Source: Hemicentrotus pulcherrimus (Eukaryota > Echinodermata > Echinoidea > Camarodonta > Strongylocentrotidae). Taken from it: DNA of 10,861 nt. A model generated the notes under the pieces. That model did no database searches and was not told the origin of the DNA. It saw only the letters and a list, made by a program, of their open reading frames with translations. Location: NCBI GenBank assembly GCA_003118195.1, contig BEXV01005957.1:1-10861 (forward strand). The letters are read 5' to 3'. The translations under genes were made by a program, and so were the position numbers. Position 1 is the stretch's first letter. Every line of letters begins with the position of its first letter. This document shows, one piece after another, positions 1 through 8,375 of the stretch.

Positions 1-229
1 CCCCACCTTTATTGAAAGAAATGAAAAAGGTTTGCAATTGTTCATTGGTGGATATGTAATATAACAAATACAAAATTGATTTCAACTATCCCAGTTTTCC
101 TGTTTTTACATTAATCCCAAAATAAGTGTATGTCACACTGGTGCATTTCTTACTATATAGATGGAGAAGTATTCTTTTGTAATAAGGAAAAACAAAAAAA
201 GCATATTTTCCTTTGTGATTGACCTGTAG
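1..229 (+). other. Partial intron of the histidyl-tRNA synthetase gene
   Basis: AT-rich sequence with no supportable coding content. It ends in a usable splice acceptor (pyrimidine-rich tract, then CTGTAG at 224-229) immediately before the first recognisable synthetase exon. The upstream exons that would encode the HisRS catalytic core lie outside the window, so the intron is incomplete on its left side. Confidence 0.7.
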
Positions 230-412
230 GTACCATGTGTTGGAGTCAGTATTGGTATAGAGAGGGTGTTTTCAATAATGGAGGCCAAGGCACAGATGTC
301 AAGCGATGTTGTACGGACCATCGAGACTCAAGTCCTGGTAGCATCAGCTCAACCTAACATGCTTGAAGAGAGAATGAAGCTCTGTAATCAACTCTGGTCT
401 TCTGGTATCAAG
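230..412 (+). CDS. HARS: Histidyl-tRNA synthetase, internal exon (motif 3 and start of anticodon-binding domain)
   Basis: This exon encodes 61 residues in phase 0, starting [20 protein letters not shown] and ending [11 protein letters not shown]. The GVSIGIER stretch is class II synthetase motif 3, whose arginine contacts ATP; the later [13 protein letters not shown] segment (here [11 protein letters not shown]) opens the C-terminal anticodon-binding domain. HisRS charges tRNA-His with histidine in cytosol and mitochondria. The match to animal HARS is direct from recalled family motifs. Boundaries are an AG acceptor at 228-229 and a GTGAGA donor at 413. An ATG at 266 is internal methionine, not a start. 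Animals may have one or two HARS genes; from this fragment I cannot say whether it is the cytosolic, mitochondrial or dual-targeted form. Confidence 0.95.
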
Positions 413-774
413 GTGAGACTGCTTCTAGTATGGACATTCTCTGCAATGTGTGATCCAAATCACATATCCTTTATCCATTCTTATCATCTGAAAATGACAA
501 ATCTCTTTATTGATCATATAAAAAAAAAGACTAGTAGTCAGTATTTGTATGAACATATATATTTAAATAAAATATGTGGACATTTTTCACATTTTTACAC
601 TGCTCAAAGAATTGCCCATTATATAGTTTGAAGAATTTCTTTTATTTACGAGATAAGATGTTAAATGGAGGACTTTAAATGGAGGTCCATTTAAGAGAAG
701 AGTCACTACAAGTGCATGTCTCATCCTTTTTATATTCAGCATGAATTTATAAAAAGGTAACAGTGGAAATTTGA

Positions 775-920
775 AAAAAATATTGAAGATACACTCCAAA
801 TCACTATACATGTATATAATAATATATATATATATATATATACATATAAAAAATATTGAAGATACACTCCAAATCACTATACATGTATATAATAATATAT
901 ATATATATATATATACATAT
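775..920. repeat. Perfect tandem duplication, 2 x 73 bp
   Basis: Units 775-847 and 848-920 are identical base for base. Each begins with an A run, continues ATTGAAGATACACTCC, and ends in an (AT)n tract followed by TACATAT. The lack of any difference, even in the AT tract length, points to a very recent duplication or to collapse or expansion during assembly. It lies in the HARS intron, 74 bp upstream of the relic exon. Confidence 0.95.
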
Positions 921-994
921 ATGGTGTTGGTAGGTGGCTCCCTTTATTACTGTGGAATCCTGAAATCTTATCTTAATTCATTTCCTTTAAACAG

Positions 995-1097
995 GCTTGG
1001 ATGTCACACAATATGTCGAATCAAAATCAACACGCTAATAACATGCACATTTCTTGTAGATGAACAAGAATTGAAAGATTGAGTGGAAATAATAAGT
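995..1097 (+). pseudogene. Decayed duplicate of the HARS penultimate exon
   Basis: This stretch aligns along its length with the working exon at 1164-1310. It is preceded by an intact acceptor (TTTCCTTTAAACAG ending at 994), opens GCTTGGATGTCACACAA against GCTGAGATGTCATACAA, keeps the spaced MS...Q.Q.A pattern, and later encodes DEQELKD against the functional GEQELKDGV. The frame from the acceptor hits TGA at 1061, whereas DEQELKD lies in another frame and meets its own TGA at 1080-1082. About 30 bp near the end are missing, and the donor GTAAGT of the true exon appears as ATAAGT (1092-1097). It therefore cannot be spliced in as a coding exon. It is best read as an old tandem exon duplication that has lost function; a former alternative exon is possible. 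Confidence 0.8.
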
Positions 1098-1163
1098 CTA
1101 TGTTTAAAATCTTTTAAAAAAATTTTTTTATCTTCTTTCTTTATTTCCTTTTTCTCCTCATAG

Positions 1164-1310
1164 GCTGAGATGTCATACAAGAAAAACCCCAAGATGTTGG
1201 ACCAATATCAACAGGCTGAGAAGTACAGTATTCATCTGTTAGCTGTGATAGGAGAGCAAGAACTCAAGGATGGGGTCATCACTCTTAGGAATACAGCCAC
1301 AAGGGAAGAG
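1164..1310 (+). CDS. HARS: Histidyl-tRNA synthetase, penultimate exon (anticodon-binding domain)
   Basis: Encodes 49 residues in phase 0, beginning [20 protein letters not shown] and ending [11 protein letters not shown]. The YKKNPK block, the AEK segment and the [14 protein letters not shown] core are hallmarks of the animal HisRS anticodon-binding domain, an alpha/beta fold that recognises the tRNA-His anticodon region. Acceptor TAG is at 1161-1163 and the strong donor GTAAGT at 1311-1316. Both flanking introns are phase 0, so this exon could be duplicated or lost without shifting the frame, which fits the decayed copy found just upstream. No stops or frame damage are visible. Confidence 0.95.
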
Positions 1311-2242
1311 GTAAGTGTATGCCCAAGTTGTGCGTTTGCAGTCTGAGTTTTGAAGTTGCTTTGCCATTCTGTTTATTTTTAGTGGTTAGTGGTCATTTCA
1401 TAACTGTCCAAAGTGGCCTTTTTCATGTTTTTATTAATGAGAAGAGAATCGACGGGGGGAACAATTACAAAACGGCTTAATGACATTTTTTTTAATTCAC
1501 ATTTTCTTTTGATCCTCAGATAAACAAGATTTTAATGGAATCAAGAACTTGTGCAAACCATTAATGCTTCTGAAAAGATAATAGAATGATGTTAGAATGC
1601 ACAATTTGATCTGTTCAAAAGTAATGAGTGAACATTACATTAAAGTGACTAGGTAACATTGTTGAAGGTTGATGAAAAAATTGTGTAATTTTTGTATAAA
1701 ATGTTACTTGTTATATTCCTTCTACTGTACTAACCCTGTGAGAATTTTTTTTCTTCAGGATTTTGGGCATGTCAAACCACAAAGATATCTATGGTTTTCT
1801 TTGAAGGTGTCACTGTGCAACACCCTCTAACAGTGATTAACATTTAATTCTCCCAACCATTTTTAGATCTTCCCAACTGTTTTTCCATGAAAAAAAGATA
1901 TAAAAGTCTGGAATGGTATGAAGAGCAAATTTATTGCCTTGTGACGATATACATTCACCTTAAATGTAGTTAAATTGTAATTAATATAGTTGGGAGAATT
2001 AAGGAATCGATCAATTAAGTTTTTCCCAATTGGTCTCATTAATAATGGTCCGTTTTGACTCAAATTTTCAGATTATTTATAATTATACATCTAGCATTGA
2101 AGTCACTACCTCAGCACCACTTCCTCTCATCTGAACAGTGTGACCAAGTCCCTACATATCTTGTTAACTGTGAAAGTAAGGGGAATGTATAGGGTACTTT
2201 TAAGCTTACCACTGTTTCATTTTCTATTTTCTTCTGATACAG
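1311..2242 (+). other. HARS last intron
   Basis: The intron is 932 bp, starting GTAAGT and ending with a T/C-rich tract and GATACAG at 2236-2242. It is AT-rich with scattered homopolymers. I see no exon-like segment, RNA gene or mobile-element signature in it. Short open frames on either strand have no recognisable content. Confidence 0.8.
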
Positions 2243-2308
2243 AATCAAATACAAAGGTCAGATCTTATACAAGTCATAAAGGAGAAGTGCGATACAGAAA
2301 ACTGGTAA
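2243..2308 (+). CDS. HARS: Histidyl-tRNA synthetase, terminal exon with stop codon
   Basis: Encodes 21 residues and a TAA stop at 2306-2308: NQIQRSDLIQVIKEK followed by CDTENW. The first part lines up with the end of animal HARS, where a VDVRREDLVEEIKRR-type helix closes the anticodon-binding domain. The frame is fixed by the phase-0 donor at 1311 and the AG acceptor at 2241-2242. A longer open frame in another register runs across this exon but is only a shadow. The extreme C-terminus (CDTENW) lacks the Cys-X-Cys ending of the human enzyme, a tail that varies between species. The three exons give 131 C-terminal residues in total. Confidence 0.88.
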   Translation, partial: NQIQRSDLIQVIKEKCDTENW

Positions 2309-2574
2309 TGAGACTAGGCCAAGAAGTCATCTTAACAAATTCAACTAAGCTCAACATATTTGCCTTTCCAAACTATTTTTGTTAACTGTGATTTGATGAG
2401 AACCAGAGGGGCATTAACCTCTGTTTGGTGGTTAGCATGTATCTGATTCAGTCTTCATATCTGGTTCAAAATGGTTTGATTTAATACCCTTTTGAGTCAG
2501 AATGATATAAATGTTTAACACATGACTGCTTACCCTGTGTTGTCACATAAGTTTATATTTTGTTCAAAACATAT

Positions 2575-2580
2575 ATTAAA
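2575..2580 (+). terminator. Candidate HARS poly(A) signal, ATTAAA
   Basis: ATTAAA is the commonest variant of the animal cleavage/polyadenylation hexamer. It lies about 270 bp after the stop codon, with T/G-containing sequence about 25-35 bp downstream. In AT-rich DNA such hexamers are frequent, so this is only a candidate. Confidence 0.35.
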
Positions 2581-2958
2581 AATTAGTTGTATTCCTGTAA
2601 TTATTGTGTTTAAGATTGGAATTTACTGTTTACGCCATATATTTCACAGACATTAATTTTTCCGAAAGGGAATAGCCAGACCAATTTGCAAGTGATTAAT
2701 TTAGAGATCAGAAACTTCCTAATACATTGATGATTGGCGCAAATTTTACTTCTCATTTTGACTTTTAAAAAATGATTAACCTCTAGTATTTCTTTATAAC
2801 ATTTTGGGAAAATAACTGCTTTGCTGTAATTCTTTTAACACCGATCGCAGCATTCAAGCATGTGTACGATCCACAGACAAACTTGCACTATCAAGTTTCT
2901 GATAATGCTGTGGCTCTGTTTTGAAATGATGTAATCTGGTATTGCACAATACAGGGAA

Positions 2959-2964
2959 AATAAA
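2959..2964 (+). terminator. Candidate HARS poly(A) signal, AATAAA
   Basis: The first canonical AATAAA downstream of the HARS stop codon, about 650 bp into the putative 3' UTR. It may be the main or distal cleavage signal; chance occurrence cannot be excluded in AT-rich sequence. Confidence 0.4.
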
Positions 2965-3466
2965 TGCTGTAAACCTAAAAACATTATTGATATAGTAAAC
3001 CATCAATGACTTGTGTTAGACATCCATTTCTTAATTACATTTTATTTGTTGAGTAATGTACTACTAGTAGTATAAAACAATGAAAAGAAATGATAACAAA
3101 TATGAGCTTGCCATTCAGAAACTGGGCACTTCCTCGTAAAACAAACAATTTATGTGTTTAATGATGACTGATGAATGGTTTCCTGATCCTTATCATTACT
3201 CATCCGAGCACAGTACTTTATTCAAGGTCAACACAAACATCGCTCTGTGTCATCTTTGATGATGGGTCTCAATAACAATCATTATGTCAGTCAAGCAAGT
3301 TCAATCAAATCTTAAACCAAATTTGAAATTAATGTTGAATGTTGTTTTTATTACACCCGATTGAATACTAGGATGGAAAGAGGTGAATAAACATTTTCTT
3401 TTTCATCAAAACTAAAACATATCTAATGAAACATGTTTCTAGGATGGTCTTTTCCCAATGCCCATT

Positions 3467-3637
3467 TTATTCAGATTCATCAATGTCACAAACAGCCCTG
3501 GCACATTCCTGGCACAGATTGTGTGACAAAAATATGCATGGTGTAGGTGTTTTGGTCTTGTACAACTGCTTCTCTCTTGGGAAATTGTACCTTTCCTCCC
3601 ATGCGTAATTGGAATTGCTCTTGATCCAGTGCAGCTT
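3467..3637 (-). CDS. Possible 3'-terminal exon of an unidentified leftward gene
   Basis: All three minus-strand frames are open across a locally GC-richer block (about 3439-3735), unlike its surroundings. In one frame, 56 residues follow a potential AG acceptor at 3638-3639 and end NLCQECARAVCDIDESE before a stop at 3469-3467; the Cys-X2-Cys-X4-Cys spacing resembles a small metal-binding site, and an AATAAA for the minus strand lies at 3352-3347. A second frame (3689-3486) has a coding-like bias towards G at codon position 1 and reads TVEAALDQEQFQLRMGGKVQ then a Cys-X2-Cys near its end (MCQGCL). I recognise neither as a known family. The acceptor has a poor pyrimidine tract. One frame may be real, or the block may be non-coding with few stops by chance. 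The coordinates given are those of the first frame. Confidence 0.25.
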   Translation of the reverse strand, partial: KLHWIKSNSNYAWEERYNFPREKQLYKTKTPTPCIFLSHNLCQECARAVCDIDESE

Positions 3638-4831
3638 CTACTGTACTGTATACATGTACATAGTACCTTGCTGCATGATGCAGGCGCATCTGATGAGGCA
3701 GCCTGGCCTAGGCTAGGAGTGCATACACTGATCATGGTAGCATGTATATATCTACTCTATGTAAGCGCATTATGTTTGTTGGCAATATTTTAGCTTGTTG
3801 TTAAATTTGAGACCCATTACTGATTCACAAAATTCACGAAAATAATACCTCCGCGAAATATATGGCATATACAGTACGTCTTTTTAATGAAAAGTGAGTT
3901 AATGCCTGTTTGGTTCTCAACAGCATGCTATGTTTAGTCAACCTAATGTGGTTGACCCGCTCTAGATGGTTCTGTTTTTATTTTACACACATTATCTATG
4001 TTATTCCCTGTGTCTCTAAATGATTGGCTGGTATTCACAATAGGGTACAAACTAATGAGTTCAAGCTGATATCCCACTAAGTGGGTAAAGGTAGGCCACT
4101 GAGTTATGGAGTGAAGAGTTTTGACGACTTCATGCCTGGGAAAAAATATGGTAATTCTGGCACTAAATGAATAAACAAAATATCATGTCCACAACATTCT
4201 GATTTCTATTTCACAACTATTTTTTTGCTGTTGAACAATTACCTTTGTTCATGTAATTATAATTGCAGTAAATTGTATAGAATGGGAATGCAGACACTTG
4301 GCACTCCATAGACCAAGTTGAGCTAAGGTAGTCTTAAGACACAAATTTTCCTCAAAGAGAGGTTATTTTTGCTCATTCGTGAGAAATTTCATGTCCTGTA
4401 AAAAAATGCATCTCATTTATTCTTTTAGGCAGGATGTATTTAAAAATTTCTGATTACTGGTATAATTATTTTTCTCTCTTTTCATTGTGCAACTATGCCA
4501 TGTCATACACTATGTCCAAAATTGAATGTCTGTAGTTTCAGTGTTTCATAAGTTTGACCCATTATGTTTCATCTTGTATAAGAAATAGGGCCACATAAAT
4601 TCTTTCATGGTTGAGGTAGCAATGATTTTGAAAAAAACTAAGAATTTTTTGCTTTCATTACAATAAGTCTTCATTTATAAATACATTTGTAAACAGATTT
4701 ATTCCTCTCACAAACTTCATTAAAGGATTTGTCAAAGGTATCACTGGAAAAGCATTGCTTTAGGTGAAGATGTTTCCCTCTTGTATTACCAGTATGTCTT
4801 CTCTCTGTTTTTATTCCAAAAGATGGTGTCA

Positions 4832-4882
4832 TATATCTGGAAAACAGTTGGATATCATTATCCCAATTGTTTTCCAGGTATA
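4832..4882 (+). repeat. Inverted repeat: 20-bp stem with an 11-nt loop
   Basis: Arms 4832-4851 (TATATCTGGAAAACAGTTGG) and 4863-4882 (CCAATTGTTTTCCAGGTATA) are complementary at 18 positions. The other two pairs (4836/4878 and 4847/4867) become U-G and G-U wobbles in plus-strand RNA, so that transcript could form an unbroken 20-bp stem. The minus-strand transcript would instead have A-C mismatches at both positions. The loop is short, so this could be a small hairpin RNA, a fragment of a palindromic transposable element, or a cruciform-forming site. Confidence 0.7.
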
Positions 4883-4925
4883 GTTTGGGATATATCATGA
4901 AAATGGTTTGTACCATCTTATACAA

Positions 4926-4957
4926 TCTCTCTCTCTCTCTCTCTAAATACTTACTAA

Positions 4958-4988
<31 letters not shown>

Positions 4989-5070
4989 ACTCATTCTCTC
5001 CCTCATTCTATCCCTCATTCCTCTTCCTCTCTATCTCTCCCTCATTCCTCTCCCTCATTCCTCATACTAG
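4926..5070. repeat. CT-rich simple repeat
   Basis: Two nearly pure (CT)n tracts (about 4926-4944 and 4957-4982) run into degenerate CT-rich units of the type TCTCCCTCATTC that recur to about 5067. The open frame across it, rich in Leu and Ser, is purely a product of the repeat. Confidence 0.9.
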
Positions 5071-6300
5071 TATGTCTACTCCTTGTTCTCTTGTGCCTCG
5101 CTCTATCCCCATAAATTCACATTCCTACCTTGTTTCTCTCCTTGTACATCTCACTTGACTCCATTGCAAATGCCTCTAAAAATCAAAGTGAGGTATGTTC
5201 AATATTACATAACTCGAATATGATTTCTGTGGGAACTACAAAACAGTATTGAAATTTCCCTTGAGTTTATGTTCAATTCGTCTTTGCGATCATGTTACTT
5301 TAGCTTTAATTAGAGGTGTTTTTTCTACATTTCTTTAGCAATGAATAGTTTGAATACATAGGTATTTTAGTTTGTAACTCCTTCTCTTATGCAGATATTC
5401 TATATTTAGTAAAACATGTTGCCTTATTGTTTTTTAAAGCAAATATGTAAAAGAATGTTCATTTTTGTTGCGCTATGGTAACAATTGTGTAATAAATTAT
5501 GACAGATATTGTCCAATGTATTCATGTCTGATTATCTAGTTTGTGTACTTACATATTAATTAATTTGAAGCATGATTTTTCTGGTATTTCACTTATTCAA
5601 TGTTTCTGACCCTTCCACCACGTGATTTGAGTTTTCTTGTTGAAAAGCTTTTCATTTCTCAACCCATGATAAAGTGTCATTCCCAAATACAGATCAGAAT
5701 ATTGATGATCAACTTGTTTGATATTGGTAGTGTAGGGATATATGTTGTTTTCATGTAATGTAAAAGCATTATGGATGTCAGTTTCAGGCTGTAGAATTCA
5801 GATCGGAGTATTTGCTTGTCTTGTGATTAGTACAAGTTAGACTCCAATCATTACTTAGTCTTCGGTTGATTGTGCATAACTACAGTTGTATTAAGTGGAG
5901 TAGAGGGAGAGTATGGGGTGAAGGAATGGTGCTGCTGCCGATGATGATTTATGGAATGAAATAAGAAAAACAAAAGAAACCATTATATTAATTTCACAGC
6001 CGTTCTGTAATGAATGTGGAGGTGGGGAGGGAGCAGTTCATGAGCATGTAAAAAATACTATGTCCCTTTTGCAGCCAACATCAAATTCTGTAGAACTTTG
6101 CAGGAATTATGAATATGTCATATCTGTGAAATTTAAACGTTAGCAGTGTCCTAGTACTCAAATTATGCAAGGAAACCTGTTTAATTTCAAGATTTCCCTG
6201 TCGGACACTACTGAGTGAATGAGTGACATCTTTTTTTCTTTACCCACTACTTGTAATGGCCAAAATTAAACTGATTGAATCTTTGTGCAGCGCAAAACGT

Positions 6301-6386
6301 ACGACCATTCGATACAATAGTCTGAAAATCAGACTATTACTTAGGTGATACCAATCACTTATGTCGATTCGTCAACTAATGGTCGT
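6301..6386. repeat. Nested palindromes within terminal inverted repeats, 86 bp
   Basis: The ends are perfect 9-bp inverted repeats, ACGACCATT (6301-6309) and AATGGTCGT (6378-6386). Inside is a perfect 10-bp hairpin, AATAGTCTGA (6316-6325) and TCAGACTATT (6329-6338) around a 3-nt loop, followed by a smaller GTGAT/ATCAC hairpin near 6345-6358. It resembles a tiny foldback or MITE-like element, or a structured RNA. It lacks the conserved tRNA T-arm, so it is not called a tRNA. No clear target-site duplication is visible. Confidence 0.6.
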
Positions 6387-7525
6387 TATTTTCCCACAGA
6401 AATCCATTTTCAAACCCTTTCGTTTTGAGGGAAGTTCTAAATAAGTGTCGTCTTTCAAATGCTGTTGAAATGTAACCTTTTCATTTTTTGACCTGCAAAT
6501 GGTACATAGTACCTATAAGGGAAATAACATTCTTTGACAAAATAATATAATTTTGTTGGGAGAGGGGGTAAAGATATTAATATAATTTATAGGAAGGAAA
6601 AGATGATTTGAAATTTCATTTATTAACCAGACCATTTCCAAGAGGGTGTCGATGGGAAAAAATCAAATAAAACGAAGAAATAAAGAAGTGGTGAACATTG
6701 CGGGGTATTCAACAAAGTATTGTGGAGTTTGTAATCTGAAAAAAAGGCATTCTTGCTCCCTTGCTTTACCCCAATGTCGAGGGCAAGTACATCTTGTAAC
6801 CTTCTTCGTGCACTGGCAGATTGCAAGGGATAAGGGGCACCAACGACCCGTGTCCTTTCTATTTCTATTTCCCTTTCTATTACCTTAAATGCTCAAAAGA
6901 AAAGATGTGCACCTTTTTAAATTTACGACCTCCTTTTGCAGCTATCAAATTCTGTAATCTTGAGAGTACAGCTTTCTAAGTGTTATGGCTTACGTCTATA
7001 AAGATGTTAGAGAAAGTATATTGAATTCTCAAACATTAATTATTGCTTTTGTATTATAAAGAGTGGACATATATAATACGAAAATATAAAACTGTTACCA
7101 TAACCACAATAGTTCATGGTTTCATATGGTATTAAATGACTTAAGTATGGTGTATTGTAGTATTATGTATTATATCCTTTTGTCATAATTATGTACATAA
7201 ACTTCATGGATATGTCAATCATATGTCATTATAATTAATACAGCCTCTTATGAAAACGGGAAATCACATTGAACGAACCTTGATTTACATACTGGAAAGA
7301 AGGCTTCGAACAGCTGGCGAATAACATCCAATGTTAGCACGCTATCTTGACATACAAATTTTACGTCATAATAAGATACCACTAGCATTAAACGCCAATG
7401 AGTAATTGATGACCTTCAGAACCGTATTTCAATCCTATGAGGTTTAATATGGCTTGACTATGCGTAAATCTTGATTATATCATTATTCCATTATTCATTA
7501 TTATTCTTTTTATTTTTTATTATGT

Positions 7526-7742
7526 AAATTTAGAAAACACGTGTTTGCTGTTATTTTAGTAAATAGGCCTAGATTGCAAGCAATTTTTTTAGATATTGTG
7601 CTTAACTATATTAAACAAATAAAACAATAATATGTATTATTTAAAGTAAATTTAGCAAACATGTGTTACATAGGCCTAGGTTGCAAGCAATTTGTTAAAT
7701 ATTGTATTCAAATATATTAAACATATAAAACAATAATATGTA
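7526..7742. repeat. Diverged tandem duplication beside the esterase exon
   Basis: Two copies, 7526-7636 and 7648-7742, share in order AAATTTAG, CACGTGTT/CATGTGTT, TAGGCCTAG, TTGCAAGCAATTT, ATATTAAACA and ATAAAACAATAATATGTA. They differ by several substitutions and by indels totalling about 16 bp, so they are old. The second copy ends at the splice-donor sequence of the minus-strand esterase exon, placing the array in what would have been that gene's first intron. Confidence 0.85.
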
Positions 7743-7747
7743 CTTAC

Positions 7748-7914
7748 TAGGTACACATTCGACGTCTTTGTGACACTGATGTATCTATCTTCGTCGAACT
7801 GAACAGTACTTCCTTCTATTACTCCTAGCTTCAGCAGGTCTCGCCACGGGGTGCGCGTGCCTCCAACGAGATTGCTCCCAATAAAATTATTAAAATGGAG
7901 AAATACATCTCCAT
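7748..7914 (-). pseudogene. Carboxylesterase (type B) first coding exon, frameshifted
   Basis: Read leftwards from an ATG at 7914, the sequence gives MEMYFSILIILLGAISLEA, a convincing secretory signal peptide, but this frame stops at TGA (7833-7831). The other half of the exon is open in a shifted frame, reading KLGVIEGSTVQFDEDRYI then KTSNVYL, which resembles the start of a mature secreted carboxylesterase or cholinesterase-like protein, just before the conserved G-I-P-Y/F-A-E-P-P block. It ends with a good donor, GTAAGT, on the minus strand (7747-7742). A single-base-type frameshift between about 7860 and 7830 separates signal and body, so the exon looks dead unless the assembly has an indel error. 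The expected next exon lies nearby but on the opposite strand (8376). Confidence 0.6.
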
Positions 7915-8375
7915 CTTCCAAGCCTTTTCCACACTAGTCAAAAAGGCTTTAGGGGGAAAAAGTTAAAAGAAGAGAAAATATGGTGCTAAACGAACGCCAC
8001 TGCAGTATTGAAAAAAAATACTTGTTATCAAAGTTGTGAAACTGATAACACCCTTTTATAACACGCTCCTTTTCGATGACAATAATTTTACTACTTATTG
8101 TGTTTCAATTGCATTGTCATTTTGATGATATCATTTTCTGTAGGTCTACTTCATGGAAGAGGTTTGGAAAAGTTTTTGGAAAGTTTGAAGACTATTTCAA
8201 ACTTCTTTTTCTAAATCATTTTATTTTAAGAATAATCAAGTGATGAAAAAATAAAAAATGAGTGGGGATTGGGTAGAGCTTCTCTCTGATTTTTTTGCGG
8301 GATTGGAGGCAAGTGTCCCCTATACCTCTTGTTTTTCATGTGTTACCTATTGTTACCGTGTTTTATCACATATAG
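7915..8375. other. Interval between oppositely oriented esterase exons
   Basis: No coding content seen. If the two esterase pieces came from one gene, an inversion breakpoint may lie here or at the outer side of one piece. A 9-bp inverted repeat (8181-8189 and 8196-8204, AAGTTTGAA/TTCAAACTT, 6-nt loop) lies in the interval. Immediately before 8376 is a weak acceptor-like sequence, ATCACATATAG. Confidence 0.5.

Larger units (their letters stand above)
413..1163 (+). other. HARS intron with a tandem repeat and a relic exon
   Basis: The intron is 751 bp, from GTGAGA at 413 to the TAG acceptor at 1161-1163, which follows a long T/C-rich tract (about 1130-1160). It is not featureless: it contains a perfect 2 x 73 bp duplication (775-920), two AT dinucleotide tracts inside that duplication, and a decayed copy of the next exon (995-1097). 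Short open frames here are explained by the repeat and the relic exon, not by an independent gene. Confidence 0.85.
2309..3438 (+). other. HARS 3' untranslated region and intergenic DNA
   Basis: AT-rich DNA following the HARS stop codon, without coding signs. The first part should be 3' UTR, ending near one of the poly(A) signals at 2575 or 2959. The remainder up to the candidate minus-strand exon contains a third AATAAA on the plus strand (3386-3391) and, on the minus strand, an AATAAA read from 3352 to 3347 that could serve a leftward gene. A small inverted repeat, AAACTT...AAGTTT, lies near 2878-2900; I attach no function to it. Confidence 0.55.
3740..7525. other. Long AT-rich stretch without recognisable genes
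   Basis: I looked for exons, RNA genes, transposase or reverse-transcriptase motifs and long terminal repeats on both strands and found none I can defend. Listed separately inside it are a 20-bp hairpin (4832-4882), a CT-rich simple repeat (4926-5070) and an 86-bp nested palindrome (6301-6386). Open frames of 60-84 codons (for example 4671-4925 minus, 6623-6888 on both strands) have compositions expected of AT-rich noise. The region may be intergenic or a long intron of a leftward gene. Confidence 0.6.

Noticed and set aside
266..631. Long plus-strand reading frame starting at ATG 266 taken as a whole gene
   Set aside because: Only 266-412 is coding, as part of the HARS exon that starts at 230. 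Beyond the donor at 413 the frame simply reads into the intron.
771..1082. 103-codon plus-strand frame as a gene
   Set aside because: It is made of the 73-bp tandem repeat with its Tyr-Ile runs, then intron, then the tail of the relic exon (the EQELKD segment).
2140..2385. 81-codon plus-strand frame across the last HARS exon
   Set aside because: It overlaps the terminal exon in the wrong register; the register fixed by the splice phase gives the HARS-like ending and a TAA at 2306.
4671..4925. 84-codon minus-strand frame with HTG and DKSF-like fragments, reminiscent of a zinc finger
   Set aside because: The Cys and His spacing of a C2H2 finger is absent, and the stretch runs through a 20-bp hairpin; composition fits AT-rich noise. 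A splice-acceptor-like TGTTTTCCAG is present, but no convincing exon follows.
4867..5070. Leu/Ser-rich plus-strand frame
   Set aside because: Translation of a CT-rich simple repeat.
6301..6386. tRNA gene
   Set aside because: It has a tRNA-like length and closing stem, but lacks the GGTTCGAATCC-type T arm and D-arm box A sequence.
6623..6888. Overlapping frames on both strands
   Set aside because: No recognisable motif in either, no splice context, and basic or aromatic runs as expected from A- or T-rich DNA.
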